Shown one piece after another: positions 7,094-14,777 of a stretch of 29,693 nt of DNA. This stretch comes from Chitinispirillaceae bacterium. Lineage in GTDB: Bacteria; Fibrobacterota; Chitinivibrionia; Chitinivibrionales; Chitinispirillaceae. The stretch lies in contig JAFGOU010000274.1 of assembly GCA_016926315.1 (NCBI GenBank), forward strand, positions 1 through 29,693. The letters run 5' to 3'. Below the pieces are notes generated by a model. That model worked only from the letters and a program-made list of their open reading frames with translations, ran no database searches and was not told the origin of the DNA. The position numbers and the translations under genes were made by a program. How positions within the stretch are numbered: the first letter of the stretch is position 1; every line of letters starts with the position of its first letter.

Positions 7094-10000
7094 TTATCGG
7101 AAGATTCCGACCTTTGAAATAAGACGCTTGTCTCGCAGGTCCTTCTGCGATGAAGGATAATCGATATAGGCGACCACCCGGTAAACGCCCGGTGCCACCA
7201 TCATGCCCTTGCTGTTGGCGCCGTTCCAGTAAATGTCCGCGGTCATGCCGGAACCCGTTTCAACCGGGGTATTTTTCAGCCAGTTGCTGATTTGCACCGA
7301 ATTGACGGTATTTCCGACGGCATCGTAGATTTTGATAAATCCTTTTGGGTGCGTTTTGGGATCGGTGATCGTGTAGCCGTTGGGAACCCGTATATTGGTG
7401 ATGCTGATAACGGTACCTGCCTTGTCGATGACCGTGACCCATTTACGGGCATCAATGATATTGGAATCGGGAATGACCCCTCCCTGGATCCGTTTGAAGG
7501 TGCCGATCGAGGGGTTCGGAATAATGTTGATAACCGGATTGTTCCCGAAAACGAGCACATTTACCTTCTGGTTGACCGCCTGAGGGACATTGCCCGCCAC
7601 TGCCCGGTCTTTGATGATAGGAGAAGGCTCGGGCTCGGTTTTGATATTGACCCAGTGGATGCCGTAGAGCTCCTTTTTATTGGTCATAAGGAACGTGACC
7701 GTGCTGTCGTTGGCTATGGGCAGCAGGAAACTGATGATGTTGACAAACATGTCCGGGACAAGGGTAAAGGTACTGTCAGGGTTCCGGATCCATGCATTGA
7801 AGGTTTGGGCCGGGTGGGCGTTCAATTTAAGCACGGCGCCGTCGATACCCACAATTTTTTCGCTGAAATGGACAACGATCGTGTCTTTTGAATGATCGTT
7901 GTCCTGGTTAAGACGGTTTTCAACCCGCCACACCACCGGAGGACATCCATCGCTTGTCACGGTTCGGCCAGCCGTCAGCTCTTTTGTATTGGCGAGGATG
8001 ACAAGTTCCGGTCTCCAGCCGGTTTGCGGGAATCGCGCGTTTCTCCTCTCGATGAAATCGATGGCATAGGAGCTGTCGCCGAGTTTCGTTATCCTGGTGG
8101 CGCTGGTGACACGGTTGCTCGTCGCGGTATCCAGTGAAGGCGGATAACGCATCTGGAAATAAATGGTATCGGCCTGCGTAAGGTCCACTTTTTTGCTGAG
8201 CGTCAACTCGATACGGTCGATATATCCGTTTCCATTCATGTCCCGCGTTATCGCGGCGATCGGACGCGCCAACGGGGGAATGATTTCAATGGGGACTGCG
8301 TCCCTGAGCACTTTCGTGCCGACGATAAGAATGGCATGCATCAACCCGTTTTCATAATAGATGACGCCCCTCGCCGTATACAAGATGTTTGACCCGATGG
8401 AGTCGGGGACCGGCGGATGGAGCGTACCGTCGGTACGCCAGAGAACGTTGTTCAACTCTTCGCCGCCCGCCCTGTCCACTTCAATACGGTTCCCGTAGGC
8501 GTCAAACCCGCGTGCGTAGAGTCCCTGCGTTCCATCCGGAGTGGTGAGGGTAATAAGCTGCGTCAGATGATTTCCCGGCTGGTCTTCGATCTGGATGGAA
8601 TCAATCGGGCCGGGCCTGAGTTTGAATCGTATCGTATTCGCCTGGAGCGTGCTGTTGAGGGTCAGGTGTATCTGGTGCAGGCTGTCATTGCTCAGCGGCG
8701 CATAATACAGGGTAAGAAACAACGTGTCGGCGCCGTTTCGCCACTGCTGGTTCATGATCCGGTCGAGGGAATCGGGGGGGGTGACTCTGCCGTTCACGGT
8801 CATCCAGGGAAGGAAGGGAGACCTGAGCTGGTTATTGAGAATGTCGCGGTAGATGCTTCTGCCGTTCCAGACTCCGTCGACAGGGCCGTCCCTGTTTTCG
8901 ATATAGGCGCCGATCTTGATCGGTATGCCCGCATAGCATGAGTCGGGATGGGTGAGGAGGACAAGTCTGAGTGAAGAGGGGTCGGCCTCGGTGATAATCA
9001 TCGGCACGGTGGTGCTTGCGGAATCAGCGGAGGTGACCGTAAGCAACGCGCTGCCCGAGGTTACCGGGTCGCATAGCCACAGTTGCGCCGCATTGACAGG
9101 CAACGGCACGGTGAATTGCGGAGTTATGGGATTGGGAGCTATGGTCCAGATACCCGGTACATCGACCCATTGAGAGGTGTCCCTTGACCATTTTCCCCTG
9201 ACCACTACCACCATCGACTGATCGGTGGTCATTCTGATGGTGTCGAGTGGCGTTGTCAGATTTTGCAGATCAAAGAGACGGATCTGCAGGAGCCTGTTGG
9301 TCGTAAGATTGAACAGAAGGGGGACCCTGAGGGTGTCAAGCGGAAGCTGCGGGTTCTCGGTGTTTCTGAACACCGCGATGATGGTATCGTCGATCGAATC
9401 ATGTTCCAGGACACTGTTCAGGGGGGTGGGAGACGTGGACAGCTCCCTCTTGAATTTTCCCGAGAAGTAGGCGCCTGTCCGGGTAAGTTCCAGAGTTTCG
9501 CTGTCCAGCTGGGGGCCTTTGGCATTGGATAATATCGCGTGAAGGTTGGTGTAATTATACCGCGCGCTGCCGGGATCGAAATCGAACCGCAGTTCCAGTG
9601 AATCCATGGTTTCGTTGGCCACGGTAATGACGGCGTTATTATAAAGAAACGACAGGTCGCGGTCCCAGTGATTGAGGGTAAATCTCGACGCGGGCATGGG
9701 GGTTCCCGGCACGATTTTTACGAAGAAGTCGACCGTATCGGTGGTGTCTTTTATAACCACCTGGTTCTGGTAGATATTGTACTTGAAGATTGAGGAAAAG
9801 GGGGTGATCGGTCCGATCAGGGGAAAGATGTTGCTGTGGCTGAACGAGGAGTCGGTGACCTGCCAACCGCTGATGGTCTGGTTGTTGATGGTAATGGCAG
9901 TAGGATCGCTTCTCCGTTCGGTGACGAGTTTGGTATAGATGCTGTCGCGTAAAAAAGACATGAGATTGTCGAAGGTGGTGTTATTGTAGGCCCAGTAGCT

Positions 10001-10900
10001 GCTTTTAGGATAGCCCAGGGTCCGTATGTTATTGGTCATGTTGACAATCGTCTGGGGGGTCGTGTTGTCCGTTGTAAAGTAAATGGTAAAGGTGGTCGGA
10101 ACGTTGGTGCCGGCGACAAAATTGTTTTCCTGGCCTCGCGGCGCGTTCGCTTCACCGTCGGAAAGGAAAATGACATACTGGCTGTTTCGAGGCCGTGTCG
10201 AGGAACGAAACGCATCGATCGCTGCTTCGAAACCGATATTGATGTTGGTACCTTCGCTGCGGGCAGGCGAGGGACGATACCTCAGTTCGGTATATTGAAT
10301 CGAGGCGGCATTGGGCGAAATGGCGGTATCGGTTTCGAGAAATCTTTTACAGACATCGATCCCGCGGTCGGTTCCCGTCCCGACCGTCTGGTTCAGTTTG
10401 TATAACGGCAGATAACCGCCGGTGGTATCGTAGGTGGTCGTATATCTTGTAAAAAAAGGACTGTCCCGCGCTATGAAATGAAGCACGGCCTTGAAAACGG
10501 CATAACCGATCTCCGCGGTGGGAAACTTCTGGAATATGGTATCGATAAAGGCGGAGGTTACCCTGAACCGGTTTCCCCAGCGGTCATTGCTGTTATCGCC
10601 GTAGGCCCAGGACATGCTGGTAGAATGATCGATGATGAAAAATATCGATGGAGTATCGGAAATGGAATCGGTAAAAAAACGGGTGAGGGCGTAGATTTTT
10701 TCAGACATCGCCACCATGGTATCGTTGACGTATATCGTATCGTTCGCCGGTTTTTTAAAATCCAGAAACGAACCACGGTAGGTGAATTTGCCGACCCGCT
10801 CCGCCGATACGTCGGTTTGAAACGCGGTCAGGGAAAAAAAGACCAGCCCCAGAAACATCGCAGGAGTGATGAGGTATCTTTGTCGCAGGTAATGGCGCAT
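7094..10900 (-). CDS. Large secreted VWA-domain protein with FlgD-like C-terminal domain
   Basis: This 1268-residue protein begins with a Sec signal peptide; the hydrophobic core is residues ~13-27 and likely cleavage follows VSA at 33. Residues ~84-330 are a von Willebrand A domain with an intact metal site: DHSTS at 91-95, Thr at about 218 (SEGTN) and Asp at 248 (LSDGEA). A long beta-rich region follows. An EF-hand/dockerin-type loop (DMNGNGYIDRIE) lies near residue 886. The last ~100 residues resemble the FlgD Ig-like fold (DIYWNGANSKG, then VAPGVYRVVAYI), often found at the C-terminus of secreted proteins in FCB-group bacteria. The ATG is preceded by AAAGGA at six bases. It lies downstream of an ECF sigma/anti-sigma pair but has its own promoter and leader. 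A surface adhesion or cell-envelope binding role is inferred from the VWA domain; the ligand is unknown. Confidence 0.88.
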   Translation of the reverse strand: MRHYLRQRYLITPAMFLGLVFFSLTAFQTDVSAERVGKFTYRGSFLDFKKPANDTIYVNDTMVAMSEKIYALTRFFTDSISDTPSIFFIIDHSTSMSWAYGDNSNDRWGNRFRVTSAFIDTIFQKFPTAEIGYAVFKAVLHFIARDSPFFTRYTTTYDTTGGYLPLYKLNQTVGTGTDRGIDVCKRFLETDTAISPNAASIQYTELRYRPSPARSEGTNINIGFEAAIDAFRSSTRPRNSQYVIFLSDGEANAPRGQENNFVAGTNVPTTFTIYFTTDNTTPQTIVNMTNNIRTLGYPKSSYWAYNNTTFDNLMSFLRDSIYTKLVTERRSDPTAITINNQTISGWQVTDSSFSHSNIFPLIGPITPFSSIFKYNIYQNQVVIKDTTDTVDFFVKIVPGTPMPASRFTLNHWDRDLSFLYNNAVITVANETMDSLELRFDFDPGSARYNYTNLHAILSNAKGPQLDSETLELTRTGAYFSGKFKRELSTSPTPLNSVLEHDSIDDTIIAVFRNTENPQLPLDTLRVPLLFNLTTNRLLQIRLFDLQNLTTPLDTIRMTTDQSMVVVVRGKWSRDTSQWVDVPGIWTIAPNPITPQFTVPLPVNAAQLWLCDPVTSGSALLTVTSADSASTTVPMIITEADPSSLRLVLLTHPDSCYAGIPIKIGAYIENRDGPVDGVWNGRSIYRDILNNQLRSPFLPWMTVNGRVTPPDSLDRIMNQQWRNGADTLFLTLYYAPLSNDSLHQIHLTLNSTLQANTIRFKLRPGPIDSIQIEDQPGNHLTQLITLTTPDGTQGLYARGFDAYGNRIEVDRAGGEELNNVLWRTDGTLHPPVPDSIGSNILYTARGVIYYENGLMHAILIVGTKVLRDAVPIEIIPPLARPIAAITRDMNGNGYIDRIELTLSKKVDLTQADTIYFQMRYPPSLDTATSNRVTSATRITKLGDSSYAIDFIERRNARFPQTGWRPELVILANTKELTAGRTVTSDGCPPVVWRVENRLNQDNDHSKDTIVVHFSEKIVGIDGAVLKLNAHPAQTFNAWIRNPDSTFTLVPDMFVNIISFLLPIANDSTVTFLMTNKKELYGIHWVNIKTEPEPSPIIKDRAVAGNVPQAVNQKVNVLVFGNNPVINIIPNPSIGTFKRIQGGVIPDSNIIDARKWVTVIDKAGTVISITNIRVPNGYTITDPKTHPKGFIKIYDAVGNTVNSVQISNWLKNTPVETGSGMTADIYWNGANSKGMMVAPGVYRVVAYIDYPSSQKDLRDKRLISKVGIFR

Positions 10901-11039
10901 ATACTATCCTTTCTTGATAAGTCACACAATCACCGCTTCTCTATTAAAGCGGTTCAGGCTCTTCGTCTGGCAACTACACGCTGGAAGTGTAGATTTGGCG
11001 AGCTGCAGACTCTTATCCAGCCCGCTCGTTTAGCTATTT
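10901..11039 (-). promoter_or_regulatory. Structured 5' leader of the VWA gene (candidate cis-regulatory RNA)
   Basis: The ~139-base untranslated leader between the predicted start site and the ATG can form three consecutive hairpins on the minus strand. These are CGAGC/GCTCG (arms at 11028-11024 and 11003-10999), CTACAC/GTGTAG (10992-10987 and 10979-10974, seven-base loop) and ACCGCTT/AAGCGGT (10953-10947 and 10938-10932, eight-base loop). The last hairpin ends about 20 bases before the AAAGGA ribosome site. I do not recognise a known riboswitch: the c-di-GMP-I (GEMM) core was looked for and not seen. Function is inferred only from length, structure and position. Confidence 0.4.
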
Positions 11040-11045
11040 TAATAG

Positions 11046-11074
11046 ATAATAAATGATCTTTTCTGCAAAATCAA
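11046..11074 (-). promoter_or_regulatory. Sigma70-like promoter for the VWA gene
   Basis: On the minus strand TTGATT (11074-11069) and TATTAT (11051-11046) are separated by 17 bases, in an A/T-rich stretch unlike the surrounding coding DNA. Transcription would start near 11039. The 343-base gap 10901-11243 therefore holds this promoter, the structured leader downstream of it, and the possible terminator of the anti-sigma gene upstream. Confidence 0.65.
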
Positions 11075-11208
11075 TACCATTTGATTAAATAGACTGAACA
11101 ACGGTATACGGATGCTCTGGCAATCACGGCCGGTCGGCCATGATACCCCCCTCTTGAGCATAATATACTTTATTTTTAACGAAATTGAAAGCAAAACCGG
11201 CTATCCGA

Positions 11209-11241
11209 GCCGCCGTAACCGGGATCGTCGGGAACGGCGGC
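11209..11241 (-). terminator. Possible terminator after the anti-sigma gene
   Basis: GCCGCCG (11209-11215) pairs with CGGCGGC (11235-11241), with a 19-base loop, just after the anti-sigma stop at 11244. On the minus strand the stem is followed by TCGGATAGCCGG and then TTTTGCTTTC, so the T-rich tail is offset and imperfect. The position upstream of a separate VWA promoter fits termination, but the structure is not strong. Confidence 0.35.
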
Positions 11242-11243
11242 GA

Positions 11244-12356
11244 TCACTCTTTTACGGTAAAGGTCACCTTGATTTTATTCGCGACAAGAGGATCGAAAGG
11301 CAGCAGGCGCGAGGCGATTCTGAATGACTGTTGCAGCTCTTTGGACAAGGAGGAGAGTTGGTCGGGAGATAAAATAAGGGTATAGGACGTTTTGCCATTG
11401 TGTTCGCTCACGGCAAAAAGCGGATCGTACTTCACCAGTATGGAATCAAGTATTTCCGATACGGAGATTGAGGCCTGGTGGTCCGCTGAATCCGCCCGAA
11501 AGGCCGACAGCGCGGACGGCGGAGCGCTTTCATGGAGTATTCCATCGCTGTCCCCGCTTTTCCCACCCATTGCGGCGCCCTGTTCCGCACGCATCGCTCT
11601 TTTCTGCAGACGGAGTTCCGCTGATGGAACCGGTGCATAGGCCAGTTCAATCGAGCCGATATCCACGGCGGCAATGCTGGCTGGTTTTTCAGCGGGTCCG
11701 GCTGGTTTCATCCCCGGGGGGGGCGGTCGCGATACATCAGCGGGAATGGCCTGCACCGGAGCTGCAGCCGTTTTGTCCGGAGCTATGACCGATGTCGCAA
11801 TGGTCGCTTCCGACAACGGGGAAGGGGTTGAAGCTGGGGACGGCGCAGTCTCTGGAGCTTTTTTTGGGGCAGCGCCGGCGGTTTTTCCCGGACGGGACGC
11901 GGGAAGCCTTTTGACGGTGGTTTTTTCAACGTCAGGGATCTCCATACCCTGCAGAGCCGCTGGTTCCGGACGTCTGCTTAAGGCGAGGGCCTGCTCTTCA
12001 TCCGGAACGTTCGTGGGAAACTGAGGCTTCAATATAACGACAATGGCAATAAGGCACGCGGCAAGACCGGCGAATTCGACCGGTATTTTTATCCAGAATG
12101 GCCTGAACAGAAGGTCGCCAACCCGTTGCAACAGGGGCTTCCGGTCAATCCCCTGGTTTACCCTGTCAAGAAAACCGGGAGGAGCGGTGCTCCCCTGAAG
12201 CTGGTCCACTACCGCATAATACCGAAGGGCTGATTCATATTCCGCTGCCAGCTGGGGAAAGGCGTCAAGAGCATTTCGTACCTCGTCGGCCTCCTCAGGG
12301 GTAAGGAGACCACGGACGTAATCGGGAATCATGCCGCGGATTTCTTCAGAAACCAT
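11244..12356 (-). CDS. Membrane anti-sigma factor for the adjacent ECF sigma
   Basis: The 370-residue protein has a cytoplasmic N-terminal domain (residues 1-75; IPDYVRGLLTPEEADEVRNAL) of the anti-sigma type. One membrane segment lies at about 89-109 (IKIPVEFAGLAACLIAIVVI), followed by a long Pro/Ala/Lys-rich linker (~115-265). A folded C-terminal domain of ~80 residues, presumably periplasmic, ends the protein. The N-terminal domain lacks the His-x3-Cys-x2-Cys motif of zinc-binding anti-sigma factors. Its ATG overlaps the end of the sigma gene by 11 bases (ATGGTTTCTGA), implying translational coupling. By analogy with such pairs, it would hold the sigma factor at the membrane until an envelope signal releases it. 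The signal and any protease are unknown. Confidence 0.85.
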   Translation of the reverse strand: MVSEEIRGMIPDYVRGLLTPEEADEVRNALDAFPQLAAEYESALRYYAVVDQLQGSTAPPGFLDRVNQGIDRKPLLQRVGDLLFRPFWIKIPVEFAGLAACLIAIVVILKPQFPTNVPDEEQALALSRRPEPAALQGMEIPDVEKTTVKRLPASRPGKTAGAAPKKAPETAPSPASTPSPLSEATIATSVIAPDKTAAAPVQAIPADVSRPPPPGMKPAGPAEKPASIAAVDIGSIELAYAPVPSAELRLQKRAMRAEQGAAMGGKSGDSDGILHESAPPSALSAFRADSADHQASISVSEILDSILVKYDPLFAVSEHNGKTSYTLILSPDQLSSLSKELQQSFRIASRLLPFDPLVANKIKVTFTVKE

Positions 12357-12960
12357 CGATCATCCCCCTCAATTCAGCCTGCAGCGCGAGACGCGCTCTG
12401 GCTATTCCCGATTTTATCGTACCTTCAGGCACGTTCATGATTTCGGCGATTTCGTCGTACCGCAATTGCCGCAGATCCCGAAGAATAATGAGTTCGCGGT
12501 AACGGTGCGGCAGCAGGTCGATAGCCCGTTTTATCTGGTCACGCAGCTCTTTTTTTTCAAGCTCCTGACTGGGCAGGGGTGAGGAATCGATGATTTCGAT
12601 CATCTCGGTGGTATCGTCGTCGGGTCCCGGTATTCCCACGGCGACCGATCTTTTAAAGAGTTTCTGCCAGAATGACCGCTGCCGGTTTCGGCACACATTG
12701 ACGGCAATGGTATACAGCCAGGTGGAAAAGCGGGCGTCGCCTCGAAACGAGCCGAGTTGCTGGTACGATTTGACAAAAGTCTCCTGTGCGGCGTCTTCGG
12801 CGTCGGTGCGATTTTTAAGCAGATGGATGCAGAGCGAAACGATCATGTCCTGATACCTGATGACAAGCCGGTTGAATGCATTGCGGTCGCCGGTGCGCGC
12901 AAGTTCGACTTCGGCATCGGTTTCGTTTGCAGCGGCAACTGGCGTTATGAATGTATCCAT
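12346..12960 (-). CDS. ECF-family RNA polymerase sigma factor (RpoE-like)
   Basis: This group-4 sigma factor has region 2 at about residues 27-95 (LVIRYQDMIVSLCIHLL, DAEDAAQETFVKSY, FSTWLYTIAVNVCRN) and region 4 at about 138-195 (LLPHRYRELIILRDL, YDEIAEIMNVPEGTIKSGIARAR). Region 1.1 and region 3 are absent, as in ECF sigmas. The ATG at 12960 gives 204 residues. The frame stays open to 13044, but those extra 28 residues do not look like the family, and the sigmaE-type promoter at 12965-12992 would fall inside them. That promoter leaves almost no 5' UTR, and no ribosome site is visible before 12960, so translation may be leaderless. It overlaps the anti-sigma gene downstream. The target regulon cannot be read from this window. 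Confidence 0.93.
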   Translation of the reverse strand: MDTFITPVAAANETDAEVELARTGDRNAFNRLVIRYQDMIVSLCIHLLKNRTDAEDAAQETFVKSYQQLGSFRGDARFSTWLYTIAVNVCRNRQRSFWQKLFKRSVAVGIPGPDDDTTEMIEIIDSSPLPSQELEKKELRDQIKRAIDLLPHRYRELIILRDLRQLRYDEIAEIMNVPEGTIKSGIARARLALQAELRGMIDGF

Positions 12961-12964
12961 ATTG

Positions 12965-12992
12965 TTAGACAACGTAGAAGGATGAAAGTTCC
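12965..12992 (-). promoter_or_regulatory. SigmaE/ECF-type autoregulatory promoter of the sigma gene
   Basis: On the minus strand GGAACTT (12992-12986) and GTCTAA (12970-12965) are separated by exactly 15 bases, matching the E. coli sigmaE consensus layout. It sits directly in front of the ECF sigma gene, the usual arrangement for autoregulation. The -10 box ends four bases before the ATG at 12960, so the predicted start site falls on or next to that ATG. Confidence 0.8.
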
Positions 12993-13128
12993 ACGAACGT
13001 CGGTCCCGGGTTCTGCTCTGCGAACATCTTTTCCCCACCATCACAGTGATGACTACGAGCGAAAGTGCCTGGTCCGGACGAATGGGACAACTTCTACGGT
13101 TTCACCTGTTCAGTAATATACTATCCAC

Positions 13129-13162
13129 CCGCTGCCGGTAAGTCAACGACTACCGGCAGCGG
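13129..13162. repeat. 12-bp inverted repeat between the divergent sigma and radical SAM genes
   Basis: CCGCTGCCGGTA (13129-13140) is exactly complementary to TACCGGCAGCGG (13151-13162), with a 10-base loop. It lies in the 271-base divergent gap 12961-13231, about 140 bases upstream of the ECF promoter and 70 bases upstream of the radical SAM start. It has no U tract on either strand. It could be an operator or a leader hairpin; the role is unknown. Apart from this and the ECF promoter I see nothing definite in the gap. Confidence 0.5.
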
Positions 13163-13231
13163 CGCCTTATCGCGTGGAATTCCGCCTTCCTGATAACCGC
13201 TGTTCAACCAATTCAAGGAGATCAGGGGGCT

Positions 13232-14761
13232 TTGACTCCCGCCGGAACAGAACGTATACTTACAGTTCACATGACCGCCAACCGGAACCCACATTGTACA
13301 TTGTTTGTCATCGGACCTCATTTTACCGCAACCGGACCAAGGCGTATTGCATCATATTTAAAGGCGCGCAATGTCGCGGTGCGCATTGTTTTTGTTCCCG
13401 GACCGGCAAGCCTGCCCCGGGCGGATGGCGCGGCTTTTGAACGCAGCCTCTCCCGCTTTCTCGCCGAAGATGACCTGGTGGGACTCTCCTTTTTTTCAAA
13501 CCATCTTCCGGTGGCTCGTACTCTGGCACGGGCGATCAGAAAGGGCCTCGCGGTTCCCATTATTGCGGGAGGGGTCCATGCGACCGCAGCTCCGGAAACC
13601 TGCCTCGATTTCTGCGACGCGGTATGCATCGGCGAGGGCGAGGAGTCCATGGACGCCTATACCAGGAGGTGCGTCGCCGGTTTCGATGGAACTCCGATCG
13701 CCGGGGTAAACTACCGGTATAAGGGGAGGGTGGTGGAGGGGGAACCACGTCCATTATTCTCCGATCTTGACAACCTGCCGTATCAGGACTACGATATAGC
13801 CACCCATGCGGTCCTTGAGCGTAAAAGAATACGGCCGATGAAGCGGTCTGATCTGGGCCGGAATTTCGGTTTTTCCCTTATCAGGATAATGACCTTCGGC
13901 TGCCCATGCAAATGCGCGTACTGCATCAACAACCGTTATCACGCCATCTATCCGGAATACGGCCGGTTGCGTCGCTATTCCACCGATTATTTTATCGCCG
14001 AAACGCGCCATCTGCTCGAAATGTTGCCTTTTGTCAGGTATATCATGATCGACGACGATGCGTTTTTGAACCTTCCTGTCGAGGTTATTGCGGATTTTTG
14101 CGAGAAGTATAAAAGAGCGATTGATCTTCCCTTCGCGGTCGGCGGAATGCGTCCTGAATCGGTAACACGGGAAAAGCTCGATCTGTTGATAGGCGCGGGG
14201 CTCCTCTCGGTCCGTATGGGGATCCAGAGCGGCAGCGCGCGGACCAATCGTGATATTTTCAGGAGGAGCTTTTCGAAGGAGAAAATCCTCGCGGCAGCGC
14301 GTTGTTTCGCCGGGTATAACAAACGGCTTCGCCCGCCTTTTTATGACGTGATTGTCGACAACCCCTGGGAGCGGGAAGAGGACCGCAGGGAGACGCTTGA
14401 ACTTTTCCAGGAGCTGCCGCGCCCCTATTACGTCAGCGCTTTTTCTCTTACGTTTTTTCCCGGGACCGAATTGTTCGAGAAAGCCTGCCGGGAAAAGCTG
14501 GTATCAGGGTATGACCCGGCGAAAAAATACCACGGGATAGCAACGACCGTTTATAACCTGTCGATCCTTTACTCCGGTTTTTTTCGGTATCCCCGGTGGT
14601 TGTCTGGCATGCTCTCCGGTCCCCGTTGGTTAAACCGGACAGGGGAACATCCGCTTCCGTATCTGATCTACTGCGCCATGAACCTGTTCTGCCGGTTGAC
14701 GAGCTACTATACGAACCCTTTTTTTCTGCGGGCCCTGCTGCGAAGACGAAACCATCGGTGA
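13232..14761 (+). CDS. B12-binding-type radical SAM protein
   Basis: The 509-residue protein has an N-terminal Rossmann-like domain of the cobalamin-binding type (residues ~20-150; IIAGGVHATAAPE and CIGEGEESM are typical). A radical SAM core follows from about residue 215, with the cluster motif as cysteines 224, 228 and 231 (CPCKCAYC). DDDAFLN and GIQSGSARTNRDIFRR are usual core features of this class. The cobalamin-ligand motif DxHxxG is not evident. The C-terminal ~110 residues are basic and aromatic. The family modifies lipids, tetrapyrroles, RNA or peptides; the substrate cannot be told here. The start is uncertain: TTG at 13232 has AAGGAG 11 bases upstream (and GGGGG closer), while an in-frame ATG at 13271 has only a weak ribosome site. 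It stands alone and converges on the vor operon with a 16-base gap. Confidence 0.85.
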   Translation: MTPAGTERILTVHMTANRNPHCTLFVIGPHFTATGPRRIASYLKARNVAVRIVFVPGPASLPRADGAAFERSLSRFLAEDDLVGLSFFSNHLPVARTLARAIRKGLAVPIIAGGVHATAAPETCLDFCDAVCIGEGEESMDAYTRRCVAGFDGTPIAGVNYRYKGRVVEGEPRPLFSDLDNLPYQDYDIATHAVLERKRIRPMKRSDLGRNFGFSLIRIMTFGCPCKCAYCINNRYHAIYPEYGRLRRYSTDYFIAETRHLLEMLPFVRYIMIDDDAFLNLPVEVIADFCEKYKRAIDLPFAVGGMRPESVTREKLDLLIGAGLLSVRMGIQSGSARTNRDIFRRSFSKEKILAAARCFAGYNKRLRPPFYDVIVDNPWEREEDRRETLELFQELPRPYYVSAFSLTFFPGTELFEKACREKLVSGYDPAKKYHGIATTVYNLSILYSGFFRYPRWLSGMLSGPRWLNRTGEHPLPYLIYCAMNLFCRLTSYYTNPFFLRALLRRRNHR

Positions 14762-14777
14762 CCGCCGGCGGAAGGAG

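Noticed and set aside
10901..11039. c-di-GMP-I (GEMM) riboswitch
   Set aside because: The leader is structured and precedes a surface-protein gene, but the conserved GEMM core was not found.
12961..13044. 28-residue N-terminal extension of the ECF sigma factor
   Set aside because: The residues are not family-like, there is no ribosome site, and the exact ECF promoter would fall inside the coding region.
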